Shown: piece after piece, positions 1-11,042 of the stretch
Layout of the letters: each line of letters begins with the position of its first letter
Position numbering within the stretch: the stretch's first letter is position 1
NCBI GenBank assembly: GCA_963971575.1
Contig: OZ020611.1
Coordinates: 48,380,007 to 48,444,006, forward strand
Direction: 5' to 3'
Origin: Liopterus haemorrhoidalis
Taxonomy: Eukaryota > Arthropoda > Insecta > Coleoptera > Dytiscidae
DNA: 64,000 nt
Program-made: the position numbers and the translations under genes
Notes under the pieces: generated by a model
Database searches by the model: none
Told to the model about the DNA's origin: nothing
What the model saw: only the letters and a program-made list of their open reading frames with translations

Positions 1-950
1 TATCTGTCAGATAGAAAACAATATATCCACGTAGATACTAATAAGACCTCTGATATGAAAAATATTAATAGCTGTTCCTCAAGGATCAATCGTTGGCCCA
101 CTTATTTTCCTCATATAGATAAATGACTTTCCTAAATTTAAATTGGCCAGTAGCTGGATGATTGCTAATAAGTTAACTTTAAATGCGGACAAAACTGAAT
201 GACTTCTATTTACATTAAGAAAAAATACTTTCAATAATCCAGCTTCTGCGAAGTTCCTGGGTGTATATATTGATCCTAAATTAACTTGGGAACAACATGT
301 AGATCAACTCAGTAGTAAATTAAGCAAAACTATATATCTCTTGCGGAACCTTGTGGGCTCCGTTAATCTAGAAATATTAAAAACAGTATAATTTTCACTC
401 TTCCAGTCGCACATATGCTCTTCTAGCTTGGGGTCACTCTTCAGCTGCTGGAAGAATCTTTTCCCTTCAACGTAAAGTTATTGATGGTAAATCTTACAGA
501 GAGGATTGTAGACGCTCTTTTATAACTCTACAGATCATGACCCTCCCTAGCCTATTCATTTACCTATATATCTTCTATACCTACAATAATAAAGACAAAT
601 TTGTTTCTCGTTCTGTATATGACACTCACGACACCAGAAACAAAAATAATCTAATCCCCAAATCTTGAGGTATCAATAAAACAAAAAATAGCCTAAATTA
701 CTATTCTGCTCTATGTTTTAATAAACTACCAGAGAATCTCAAAAGTCTACCTGTACGGAGTTTCAAGAGCTCTCTGTAAGAGATATATTAATTTCGAATC
801 CTGTCTATAGAACAGATGAGTTTTTTTATCTCCATATTGAATGAAACTATTATATATGTACCTCAGTTTCAATTCTATTTCATATGTGATAATCTTTCTA
901 GTTAATTAGTAGCTGTGATTTATATTAAATAGTATATTTACAACGGTTGG
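1..950 (+). pseudogene. Jockey/CR1-like LINE, C-terminal part of reverse transcriptase and tail
   Basis: A decayed non-LTR retrotransposon ORF2. Around 70-120 it reads AVPQGSIVGPLIFLI, which is the RT motif that precedes the catalytic YADD block. At 150-390 it reads the thumb-side signature (WMIANKLTLNADKTE, then KFLGVYIDPKLTWEQHV and LLRNL). At 600-780 it reads the C-terminal NKLP..LKSLP..FKSSL block. Stops and frameshifts interrupt every section, and the YADD segment itself has been lost. The element enters from outside the window on the left. It is the same family as the copy at 22784-24300. Its RT would copy the element RNA at a nicked target, but this copy is dead. Confidence 0.85.
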
Positions 951-2160
951 GAGATATAGCGATACAAGTGTTTTCATTGGCAACAAGAGTGACAAAAAAA
1001 GGAAGACCTAGAAAATCTGAACAGAAGGAATCATAAATTGTATAATTGTAATCTGTAGCTCTTTTTCTGCTCCCTGTCATTAACGACGTCGCGTTTTATA
1101 CGCTTTATGTACAGGAGGCGTTACCCAAATAGTAGAAATCTATAGTCTCCTGTAAAAAAATAGGAGATGCAACTAACAAAGTATGTCTCAGGTAGGTAAA
1201 TAATTTAATAAAATAATTAATTAATTAAGTCCTTCATTGAACTAATTCGCCAGGGAGGATTTAACTGAAGGCAAACAACTATATTAACTAAATAAGTAAT
1301 TTTCACATTTACAGATTTCTTTGAGTGAAAAAATAATACAATTTGAGATTAATAGTATATTCTATAAGTATAAAAACATGTTCACTCCTTGTTTACAAGG
1401 TGATTAAGAAATTAACGAATGCCGCAAATAACAGAAAATTATCTTTAATTTAAAATTTAATCTTAAAGAACTCAAATCTTAAATGTTTTTATCGTGTAAT
1501 AATGGCTGTACCTCGCAAAGAATACATTACAAGATATAATTTTTTAATAATTTTCACAAGAAAACAAGTTTAACAAGTGCTTTCTTTCACTAAGTGATCA
1601 TCCAATTAAAATTCTTACATTCGATGGTCAAGATTATATGAATTTTACAAAAGTTTTTATATTGTAGAAAAAATGTGAAATTATAGAACACGAGGTCGAG
1701 TTATTCCTACAACAGTTATGCCAAAAGTACTACAAAACTAAGTATTTCTTACATTTTGAACATTCATAATCGTTCCATGGAAACTTCATTTACTGCCCAC
1801 CGTTATGTTAAGGGTTGAAAGACTTTAATTCTCTAATATTATGTTTCCACCTTATTCTGCTATTATTCATTAATTTATTGCCATGGGCAAAATCTCTTTT
1901 TATCTATCTCAAATATAGTAGTTGAGAGGGTATTTTGGCTAGAAATAATTTTCCATTGTACATTATTCATTCGATGGGGACAGAGCAGTACATGATTGTG
2001 GTTTTGGACCAGGCCACACTCTTGGCATAAATTGTCACCATTTGTGAACAGTGGGTTTCGTTTCTACAAATTAGATTTGTATCTTGGTTATCTCTACTTA
2101 GTATTTGTCGTACCACGTAGGACAGATTACTGCCAAAGGTGTATTTTGCTAGAAGATTGA
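950..2160. other. AT-rich stretch, nothing recognised
   Basis: Short open frames only. I see no motif, no terminal inverted repeat and no tandem structure that I can name. Confidence 0.5.
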
Positions 2161-2165
2161 ATTGT

Positions 2166-2420
2166 TCTACTTTCTGATAACACAAATTTCTGCCTTCACC
2201 TACACAAAGAATGGTTTGACGCAGAGTGACTCGTATTGTGCGTCTTATTCAATAATGCTTCGGAAAAAATGTGTTCGAGCCTCTAGCTGCTCATATGCTA
2301 AAAGCACCATTCTAACCAACCCACTGCAGATTTTACCCTTCACAGATGATATTACAATCGTAGCAACAACTCGATAGGGAATAATCGAATCCTTTAAGAA
2401 ACTCCAAAGATATCAACTCA
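2166..2420 (+). pseudogene. LINE reverse transcriptase fragment (finger/palm)
   Basis: The translation reads FTYTKNGLTQSDS (family form NGLRQGD, motif B) and then ILPFTDDITIVATT, where family members have ILAYADDIDIV (motif C). The catalytic pair DD is kept but Y and A are changed to F and T. A run SFKKLQRYQLK follows, as expected after motif C. The fragment is too short and too altered to function. It is a different LINE clade from the copy at 1-950, judged by the NGL.Q motif B in place of GVPQGS. A chance match is possible but two motifs stand in the right order and spacing. Confidence 0.6.
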
Positions 2421-3620
2421 AATGAGTTGATTGATTAACTATATCGAACTGGCTTAGTTAATAACTACATTTCATATCCATATGTAAGGAGATTTGGATG
2501 CCCAAGTTGAGTTAGTTAGTTAAAATTATTGGTGCACAACAACAATGGCTATTTGCGCCTAACAGAGACCAATTAAATGACTAAAATATATATTAAAAAG
2601 TACAGTGCGATCATTAAATCTTGAGGGTTACAAAATGGTAAACAAAGTTGATAATTGAAAATACCAATTTAACAAAAAACCAATCAGATTACTTCGTTAG
2701 CCCGAACTCACCCGAGGAATAAAGAAATTCTGGTACTAAATTAATATATGTTATCAACTCATTGGCGTGTAGAGAAAAACAGTGTTTATTTAATAAGTAA
2801 TTCGTATAAGGTAATATAAATAGAATGTACGCCTATGTGTACATGTCCTTGGAAATAAGTTTGATAACTAAATATTTCTGTCAAGTATTGCATAAGGTTC
2901 AAGAATTAAAGATCGCACTGTATAAATAAAAAAAAATAATGAATTAATATGCTATATGCATATACAATAATAATAAAAAAAAAAAATGCACGCACAAACA
3001 CAAATAAATTAGAATAAAAGTCTGTTCGAAACACATGCACATGAACAGATGCAGGGTAATGGCAAGAGGGTGTAAAGGATCCAGTTATCATCAAATAGCA
3101 CAGATCAAAATAAATAACAAATTAAAACAAGGTGAAAAAATTTATACATAGAACAATAAGTTCGATTTCTTCAGGAAGAATATCGACCTGTTCATGAGTA
3201 CCCTGTCCTCACAGTTAAACAACTCACAGGTCATATCACAGGCTTAATCTCTCCCTGACATCCTTGAACTGTACACACTAGCTTTAAATTTATTACACTG
3301 ACAAATCTGTCTCACAAATAGGAGACCTACACGAAGGCGTTGTTGGCGAAACCTCCATGCTATTAATCCTGCAGGAAGAAACCCATGGCTTAACCTCTTC
3401 CTTAATCTGCCTCAACTTTTCCTTTTGTACAAATTTGTTATCGGGACCACTGTCTTATATGGTGGTATGCTGTTTGGATAAAATGCAGTAAAGTAGGCCA
3501 ATACGATTTGGTTGGGGATATTTAACAAAAATAGAAATGATAGATTAAGATTATATAAAATATTATTGCCCAGTGATACACAATTTTGATTGGATAAGTA
3601 TCCGGGAAAAATTAAGTAGT
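2420..3620. other. AT-rich stretch; weak LINE-like trace at 3405-3480
   Basis: Mostly featureless. At about 3410-3480 the plus strand reads LYKFVIGTTVLYGGMLFG, which has the look of the LINE segment after the RT domain (LYK..I...LYG). It is too short to assign with confidence. Confidence 0.35.
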
Positions 3621-4076
3621 GTGCACCTAAAAAGTATGTAGATAGGTTAGGTTTAGTTAATAAAAGTTTAGGACAGAAGAAGTATTGGTCTACTTTACTC
3701 AATTTTTTCCTGCAGTTTTTTATTTTCGGTAATGTTATTTCTTCTTTTACTATCTTGTCTATTTTTCAATTTCAGAAAAGTGGTGTGCACCTATGAACTA
3801 AGTAGTTAGGTTAGGTTTAGTTAATAAAAGTTTAGGACAGAAGAAGTATTGGTCTACTTTACTAAATTTTTCCCTGCTGTTTTTTTTTATTTTAGGTGAT
3901 GTTATTTCTTCTTTTACTATCTTGTCTATTTTTCAATTTCAGAAAAGTAGTGTGCACCTATGAACTAAGTAGTTAGGTTAGGTTTAGTTAATAAAAGCTT
4001 AGGACAAAAGTAGTATTTTATATTTGGTGAAGTAATTGCTTCTTTTACTATCTTGTCTATTTTTTAATTACAGAAA
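3621..4076. repeat. Tandem repeat, about 165 bp unit, 2.7 copies
   Basis: Units begin with GTGCACCTA at 3621, 3784 and 3952. Each contains TTAGGTTTAGTTAATAAAAG, then ACAGAAGAAGTATT, then a CTTTTACTATCTTGTCTATT block. Unit 3 has an internal deletion. The unit is related to the arms of the inverted-repeat element at 62841-63194, so the array is probably an amplified piece of that mobile family. The TTAGG-like string is a single occurrence per unit and is not a telomeric array. Confidence 0.85.
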
Positions 4077-4098
4077 TATCCATTGAGTTGCTATCAAT

Positions 4099-4280
4099 CA
4101 GGGATAACGTAATGTAACGATACCCGATAACGTTATAATAATAAGACAAGTAGGTATAATTTTATAGAACGTTATATAAAGTATTTTTTTTTTACGTTAT
4201 TTATAACGTTCATTCACGAAAACAAAAAATAAATAACGTTATACAATAACGTAACGATTTGAAACGTTATTTCATCACTG
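4099..4280. mobile_element. Small hAT element with AACGTTAT repeats
   Basis: Starts CAGGGATAACGT and ends as the complement of CAGTGATGAAATAACG. It is flanked by a perfect 8-bp duplication CTATCAAT at 4091-4098 and 4281-4288, the size made by hAT transposases. The 182 bp inside consists largely of the palindrome AACGTT and variants, probably transposase-binding subterminal sites. There is no coding capacity, so it is non-autonomous. Confidence 0.85.
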
Positions 4281-4288
4281 CTATCAAT

Positions 4289-5250
4289 AAGAGTGCTATT
4301 TCTTTTCTGTATTTTTTGGTCGTATGCAATTTAATATGTTGAATTTCTTACCTTACCTTACTTTTGCCTCCAAAATATTATTTCCTAAATTACCACTGAT
4401 CTAAATCTGATATAATATTCGACGTAATATTTTGCTACCATAAACTGTGCGATTTTGACGATATTGCTTCGTTAAGAGCCTTGCTTTGATGTCACATCAT
4501 GAGTATTGGACAACATTATAGTTTGTAAGGGCCTGGTCATACACACATTTTGTTTTGAAAAAAGAACTAAGTAGAAAGTAAAAATCTTTAAGAAAAACAA
4601 AAAAATGAGGTAATGTGAAAAGATGAAGAGTTGGAACAAATTGATTGACCAAAGGATGGGCCTAACAAGGCAGTGAAAGAAGATGTTGATATTATTATTA
4701 AGAACATTAGATGATCTATAGAAATTTTCAAAAATGGCGCGCATTTTTTCATTTTGACCGTTAAACCTTCAGTTAACATTCTGTTCCAGAGATTATATTT
4801 AAATATTCTAAATATGTCCGGGTGAAAATATTTTATATGTAAGACTGGTCCTAGTAAAGTGACATTTTATTACCTTTTGTTAAATTGCTTAAAAATTAAG
4901 CAATTATCATAGATGAGACGTAGGCTGAATTAATACGTGGTCAATGCTGAAAATTCTATGTAACCAGAAAGTCAAGTCCGTTCTATTTCAATTTTTTTGT
5001 ATAATAAAAACTGATATGAATCGTGAATTTTCACACATTTCCGTGGATATTTTTTGTAGATATTTTGTTAGTGATAACAAATTGTAGGTACATATTCAAA
5101 ATAATAAATATCGATAACTTTTGCACGAATAAATAACTTGCTTGCTTTTGAAGACTTACAAGCGTACTTGCGATGCAATCGCAGCAATACACAGGCTAGC
5201 CAGTTCTCCATTCAGTCAGATAAAAATTGTAAGCACACTGTTCCAAAAAA
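4289..5250. other. AT-rich stretch with an edge of a dispersed repeat
   Basis: No coding motif. The block near 5010-5070 (GTGAATTTTCACACATTTC) is shared with 33665-33685 and, inverted or diverged, with 9755-9780 and 22075-22105. It therefore belongs to the dispersed family described at 5260-5960. Confidence 0.45.
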
Positions 5251-5259
5251 TTCGATTAA

Positions 5260-5960
5260 TTTCGAAATAATTATTACTAATTTACTTTGTACTATTCCTG
5301 TTCACATTAATGTGCATTACTTTAATTTTGCAGATTTTAAGAATATCGGAATTATAGCGCGGAAGACTTTTTTACCAATTTTTTTGTAAAAATCTTGTTA
5401 AAATAAAGGAATTCTAAAGAACTACTTATTGTTTCTGAATTTACGTTTTAAGAGCTTTCTTTTGATACCACTTGATAAATTTTAAAAAATATATATTTTT
5501 TTCAATGATATGTTTAATAATTTCTAAAATCGATATTTCTCGAAAAACTAATCTGATCAAAATTTTTTATTGCACTATTATGGTTCCCACCAATGTACAT
5601 TATCAAGAATTTTTTCTGATTTTTAGATCAACGTATCTGGAAAATAAGTTGTAAGACACATTTTTGCCGAAAATCCCATAAAAAGTGATTTTTCAAAAAT
5701 TCATATATACTGGCTTATCCAAGTATTAGAAGGTTTCATTTGAAGCCTACCAAAAAAATTTAAAGATTAACTTTCTAGGTCCAGCCGCTTGGCCACAATT
5801 TCTACTGTACACATAGATAGACAGACAGGCAGACAGTGGACGTATGGACCGACGGACGGATAGATAGGCAGGTTTTATGAAAGAGATTTTTTTTTTATAG
5901 AGTTTCATCTTTTTTATATGTTATTATAGCCCGGTCCAGATTGGAACCTTGGAGACTCCA
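5260..5960 (+). repeat. Helentron-like dispersed repeat, degraded copy
   Basis: Contains the blocks that recur at 34195-34715: AATCTGATCAAAA..., CACCAATGTACATTA..., TTTTCAGATTTTTAG, then GCCGCTTGGCCACAATTTCT, then an ACAGACAGGCAGACAG run. Similar pieces lie on either strand near 9300-9830, 21385-22110, 35245-36617 and 41900-42010. The CAAACGGCT-like block followed by a GACA repeat is a remembered hallmark of arthropod Helentron/Helitron-like non-autonomous elements. No replicase is visible, so the class is inferred. Confidence 0.5.
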
Positions 5961-7040
5961 AAAATTATTTATGTTTTACATAAATTTCATAAATAAACAG
6001 AGAGGTAAGGATCCTCCTAATTATAGCATAAACGAACTAATTAATGTAACAAACATAATTAATGTAAGTTTTTTTAGAAAAAAGAAAAAAAAACTACCTA
6101 AAATATAATAGGGTTTTCAAACTCTCCACCATGCCAGTTATGTGACTAAAAATCATTGTGCCAGTCGAGGTTTAAATTCGTTACTCTTTATGCAAAATTA
6201 CAAAAATCATTGCGTAAACTGTACAGGATTTTCTTAAAATTGTTATAGACCGTTTACTCTATTCAAATTCTATTCCTGTATTATAAATGTATATAAATAT
6301 AAATTATTCAGTGTTTCAGTTTCAGTTGAAGAAAAAAGTAGTGTATTATTTAATTAAGTGTCCTGTGACCTATCTCGAGGGCAAATTTTCAACATCACAA
6401 GCTTCGGCAATTCGACATCACTTCATAATCACATGATGACAGACAAGTAGACAGTCGGACAGACAGATCGAAAGAAAATTATAAGGTTCCTCCGGTTTCA
6501 ATTACGGTACCTCTTGAAAAAGGTGTCGTGTTTTGCGCATGTGCAAAAATTTGTCCGTTACAAATTGTTCAACTTTTTTATACACACGTCTGAGAACCTA
6601 GAGAATGCTCTTGTCTAAATTTAAACTTTGAAATATGTAATGGGATATCCACTATTATGTACAGTGGCGGAGAACTTTACTGGGCCAATCTATATTAATA
6701 CAATTGGGGGCTATATTTGTTTTTTTATTTTCTCGGCCTAATATTTGCTTTCTAGACATTTCAGATGATTATAAGACGATGTCCGCAAAAAATAAATTTT
6801 TGTCTGCCGATTCACGCAAAGACGGCTGCACATATTTTCACGTAATTTGGTATGATGATGGAGCAAAACCAGGATTAGAACAAAGGCATCTGAAAAATTT
6901 TATTCTAGGGGGGTGTTTCGGAGTTAAAACTCTTTATAAAAAAACTTCAAATATCTCCCTTTTTATTGATTTAACAGAAATATATATGTATAACAAAAAT
7001 TGTTTACAGTAATAAAATAAATCTTTTTTGTTTAATTAAT
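5960..7040. other. AT-rich stretch; isolated hAT-like end at 6664
   Basis: The sequence CAGTGGCGGAG at 6664 resembles the hAT terminus at 37548, but I found no matching opposite end, so it may be a solo end or chance. The open frame at 6704-7012 (102 aa) has no recognised motif. A short run TAGACAGTCGGACAGACAGA at 6450 may be another Helentron-like scrap. Confidence 0.35.
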
Positions 7041-8270
7041 TTTGCCAATTAGATGAATATTTGGGGAGTTACGGGGGGACGCCCTAAAACTAAAATCTAC
7101 ATATATCAGCAGTTTTTCAATTAGATGAATTTTTGGAGTAAACACCCTAAAGCTAAACTTTTAAAATATACCCCTTATTATTGACTTACCAGCATAAATA
7201 TATATTACAAAAATTAGTTATAATAAGAAAGCAAATCTTTTTTGTTCTATATACTTTTTTACAGGGCTTCGAACCGGAACTGAACCGAAAACCGAAAAAA
7301 AACGTTATTTTTGTCGGAACTGAAACCGGAGCTGAACCGCAAAAAAATACCGGTTTATTTCGGTTCAGATAATGTTTATGGGAGTGAATATAAAATACAT
7401 TTTATTTAAGATTATTTTTTAAACTGATGAGCAGAAAAAAATCGTAATTTTTTTTAACTAATAAATAAAAAAAAAACGTGCTTCTATTATTTCGGGTGCG
7501 GGAGTGGGTTGTACGCGCAGATCCCCCACCCCTGGCACCGGTGCCTTGGTATATTACAAAATAAGGAATAAAATGTTCTTCTAAATTATAGTAGAAAATA
7601 AATTTCTAATACAAATAATAGCATTTAAAAATGTATCACTCGGAACTGAACCGAAAACCGAAAAAACCGTTATTTTTGCCTGAACGAAAACCGGAATCGA
7701 ACTGATATACATATTTTTTTAATTGAACTGGAACAAGAACCGAAACGAAAAAAATAACGGTTTGAAGCCCTGCTTTTTTGATTAGATGAATATTTGGGGA
7801 GTTACGGGTGAGGGGTACCCTAAAACTAAAATCTTGAAATATTTCACTTATTTTACATCAAAAATGTATATGAGGAAACACTTGTTTCTTCTCTTTAAGG
7901 TAGTTTTTATAAGAAGATTATTTAGGGGGCAAGGGGAAAGTTATTTATTTAAGTTGAAATATCTTATTTATCATTTAACAACAAAAATGAATATGAGAAA
8001 ATAAACTTTTCCTCTATGTTCAAGGCAGTTTCTAATATATATTTATATTTATATATTTGGGGAGTTACGGAGAGAGTTATCCATAAACGAATTATCTCAC
8101 TTATTATTTACTTAACATTGAAAATAAATACAAAAGAGTAGTTACATAACTTTAAAAAAAAAAACGATTATTTTCTGTTCTTTTTGGAATTGAAATAACT
8201 CACTTATCATTTACGTGAAATTAAATTTAAAAAAAACTGTAAAAATTATATCTTATATAAGTATCAAATA
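7040..8270. repeat. Degenerate long-period repeat block
   Basis: The phrase AGATGAATATTTGGGGAGTT or a close variant occurs near 7053, 7125, 7785 and, shortened, 8057. Between them recur ACCCTAAAACTAAAATCT and AAAAATG(T/A)ATATGAG(G/A)AAA. This indicates an old tandemly repeated unit that has diverged. The hAT element at 7262-7772 is inserted within it. Confidence 0.6.
7262..7772. mobile_element. hAT element with ACCGAA subterminal repeats
   Basis: Termini are CAGGGCTTCGAACCG and the complement of CAGGGCTTCAAACCG. Flanks CTTTTTTA (7254-7261) and CTTTTTTG (7773-7780) form an 8-bp duplication with one mismatch. Subterminal arrays of AACCGAAAACCG and GGAACTGAACCG lie at both ends in opposite orientation. 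There is no transposase, so it is a non-autonomous element of about 511 bp. Confidence 0.85.
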
Positions 8271-8806
8271 TAGGGTGACCAGATTTCAATGAAGGGAAAC
8301 CGGGACACAGGGAAAAAAATAAGGTCCTCACCTCCCAAATCCAAGGGAAGACCAAAAAAAAAGGTCTTCACCTCCCAGATCCAAGTGAAGAGCAAGAAAA
8401 AAGGTCCTCACCTCCCAAATCCAAGTGAAGAGCAAAAAAAAAGGTCCTCACCTCCCAAATCCAAGAGAAGAGCAAAAAAAAGGTCCTCACCTCCCAAATC
8501 CAAGGGAAGAGCAAAACAAAAGGTCTTCACCTCCCAGATCCAAATGAAGAGCAAAAAAAAGGTCCTCACCTCCCAAATCCAAGTGAAGAGCAAAGAAAAA
8601 GGTCCTCACCTCCCAGATCCAAGTGAAGAGCAAGAAAAAAGGATCTCACCTCTCACATTGACTAGTTGTAATATTTCTTTTCTTACTAATGCATAATTAT
8701 GTAAAAACCGGGACAATCAACCGTCCGGAAAACATTTTTCGGGACACCGGAACAGTGTACATAAAATCGGGACAATCCCGGAAAACCGGGACGAATGGTC
8801 ACCCTA
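8271..8806. mobile_element. Foldback/MITE with TAGGGTGACCA ends
   Basis: Left end TAGGGTGACCAG and right end TGGTCACCCTA are inverted repeats. Just inside both ends are CCGGGACA motifs. If the repeat is taken as GGGTGACCA, each side is flanked by TA, as expected for a Tc1/mariner-type insertion; no 8-bp duplication is present. The centre is the minisatellite at 8321-8648. Confidence 0.7.
8321..8648 (+). repeat. Minisatellite, 39-40 bp unit, about 8 copies
   Basis: Unit starts (AAGGTC) fall at 8321, 8361, 8401, 8441, 8480, 8520, 8559, 8599 and 8639. Each unit has the form AAGGTCCTCACCTCCCAAAT, CCAAGTGAAGAGC, poly-A. It is open on both strands (135 aa plus, 61 aa minus) only because the period is close to a multiple of three; these frames are not genes. 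A related array is at 51225-51345. Confidence 0.95.
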
Positions 8807-8951
8807 ATGAGCAACAAAATTAATAGTGTGACCCATCATTATCGTCTAATTTCTGAAACCAGATTTTTTCCGAAACTACAGTAACATTTCGTTTTTAGTT
8901 TCGAACTTCAAATTTAAGCACGTTTCTCGCCAACTTCCATTTTTAGAATTT

Positions 8952-9296
8952 CAAGGGGTCAGTATCCGGCGGCCCGTGGCATGAATGCGGACTGTCAAAC
9001 GACTTTATGCGGCCCACCAATAAGAAATCATGTTTACTTTTCGTATCCAGCGAAGCCAAATCATTACTTTCACGCTGCTTTGGGCTTCTTACAAACTAGG
9101 CGTATTTCTGCCGACGTAAATATGTGTTAACCGGTGTCAATAAGAGTAAAAAATAAAATTACAAAGAAAAGTATGGCCAGCCAATTTTTTTTTTTTACTG
9201 AATACGACTCGCGGATTAAATATGTTGCTATTATTTTTGAAAAATATTTTTAGGCAATATTCGCAAAAAATGTGCTACAGAAACTCGCAACCCCTG
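8952..9296. mobile_element. Degraded hAT-like element (GGGGTC..GCGGCCC type)
   Basis: The left side reads AAGGGGTCAGTATCCGGCGG followed by CCCG, and further GCGGCCC copies. The right side reads CTCGCAACCCCTG. These resemble the common hAT terminus CAGGGGTCGGCAACC with GCGGCCC subterminal motifs. No clean target duplication is seen, and the ends are mutated. Confidence 0.5.
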
Positions 9297-9299
9297 TAA

Positions 9300-9840
9300 C
9301 CTAGAGGAGTTAATGTAAAAATCTGAAAAAAATTCTAACTAATGAACATTGATGTGAATAGTACAGATTGTTTGATCAGATTAGTATTTCGGAAAATGTC
9401 GTATTTCAAGTACTTTTGACAAAATTGATTATTATTTTAATATATGGCTTTTTTGTATTTGTGGCTAAGATAGTATACGTCTTCTATTGAAGGCGCAAAT
9501 AGTCTTTGCTGCGTGCGCCAAAAGTTTTAACTAACGTCTTCTTTTGAAACATTTAAATCATTAAGTAGGATTACATCGTATTATTAACAGCGTCACTCTA
9601 GTAATTATCAAAAATCAGTTAATTTGATGTCATTATAGTAAAAGATATTGTCCTGGACATTTAACTAACTATTGACCTCTTTCATTTACTAAATACACAA
9701 AAAATTAGAGTAATGCACTTATTAGTTATCTACGAATTCTAAAATGTGTAAAAATTGACACTTCACATCCATTTTTTGTATCTACTTTAAATTTAAAATG
9801 GAATTTTAATATTCTCAAAATTTGCGGTTTACCACCTACG
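9300..9840 (-). repeat. Helentron-like dispersed repeat, reverse orientation
   Basis: Contains the complement of the TCTGATCAAA...GTACATTA...TTTTTCAGATTTTTA blocks at 9315-9390. Around 9750-9775 it has the TGTGAAGTGTCAATTTTTAC block. Same family as 5260-5960 and 34195-34715. Confidence 0.5.
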
Positions 9841-10394
9841 TATCAAATAAGACATTACCACAAAAACAGCAAATAATATTAAAGTTTTTTTCTTTTTTTT
9901 TAACAGTATATCACACATTGTTTCCTGTGCATTTTTTTCAATTTTCGAGCACTGTGTGTCTTTAGTATGACAGAGACTTCATCAAAAAACCTAGTAAGTA
10001 GTATATTTTATCATAGAGTTATATTCTATTGAGCAGTCTTAACTAATATTGCTACTATCTAACAATATGTTTCGAATCATAGCCCGGATACTTTTTTTAC
10101 AATTTACTACTCATTCAGTAAAGTTATAAAACTTTACTGAATGAATAGTAAAAATACATCTCTTTTAAATAGAAGTCAAAATAATTGAGTTTCTGGAATA
10201 TTCTACATATTCTAGCAGTATTTGCCTTGGAAGTTTGTTATTGGCGGTAAATGCAGTTTTTTTTATTTATTATTTATTTAGGGATGCTTCAGCTACTAGG
10301 GCCATTAGCACACACAAATATTATATATTACAAAATGTGTACATAGACACATTTTATAAGACTATTATATAATACAAAATATAACAATTATATT

Positions 10395-10765
10395 TTATTA
10401 TATACATCAATGCTTTTTAAATATGAAATGACATTATTTATTGAATCTGGGTTGTTGCCTAATAAGTCTTTTATTAGTTGGTCTGCAATTTTGCTGTCTG
10501 TTCGTTGTGTAGTGTATTTTGGGCATTCTACTAGGATGTACTGGCTGTAAGTGTCGTGTCAAATGTGTCGCATTTTGTTGGTTCGGTATGTTCGAATAGA
10601 TGTTTGTGGGTGAGTAAGGTGTATCCAATTCTAAGTCGCGTAATTACTACTTCTTTCTTTCTATCCTTTCTTCCGGGCCATAGGGTAGTGTCGGTTTTAA
10701 TTTGCCGGTGGTGGTTACTAGCTTCATCTATTTCTGACCGTTGACTATGCCAACTATTTCTCATA
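10395..10765 (-). pseudogene. LINE C-terminus after RNase H domain (I/R1-like)
   Basis: The minus strand reads VVITRLRIGYTLLTHKHLFE then a CDTFDTTLT segment, and in a second frame YILVECPKYTT-like residues and LGNNPDSINNVISYLK. The TRLRIGHT..THKHL..  C..C signature follows the RNase H domain in I/R1/LOA-group LINEs. Two frames must be joined, so the piece is dead. Compare the better copies at 17830-18890 and 53270-54600. The downstream A/T-rich segment to about 10270 is probably the 3' UTR. Confidence 0.75.
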
Positions 10766-10904
10766 TTTTTTCTTTATAATGGCTTTAAAATCTCTAGTTG
10801 GAATAGGCTATATCTACCTATCTTTTACGTGGTCTTGGTGGCTTCTTTGGCAAACGCAGCTTTAAATCACCATGTTAAATAATACTTACATTACTACATT
10901 ATAT

Positions 10905-11042
10905 ATATTGGGTCTTATAACTCCTACATGGAGCAAAGCGCTTCAATAAAGTGTTTCCATCTGGTACGGTTTGGCGCTAATCCTTTAATCTAGTTCCAGT
11001 TTTTCCCGTATGCATTCCCTTCCTTCTCTATTGACCGTCGCC
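10905..11042 (-). pseudogene. RTE-like LINE C-terminus, downstream half
   Basis: The minus strand reads KGLAPNRTRWKHFIEALCSM before a stop. This is the end of an RTE-like RT protein (R.RW..F..ALCS). The upstream half lies at 12006-12060 across the inserted hAT element. The same protein end is seen at 25400-26110, which reads RRVRWRNFIDSLCSF. One internal stop is present. Confidence 0.75.

Noticed and set aside
3640..4010. TTAGG-like strings that might be telomeric repeat
   Set aside because: Only one or two TTAGG-like words per 165-bp unit; not a tandem TTAGG array.
6664..6700. hAT element starting CAGTGGCGGAG
   Set aside because: Single terminus only; the nearest matching opposite end belongs to the separate element at 37548-39184.
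8289..8696. 135-aa Lys/Ser/Pro-rich frame
   Set aside because: Translation of the 39-40 bp minisatellite; the opposite strand is also open over the same array and there is no other coding sign.
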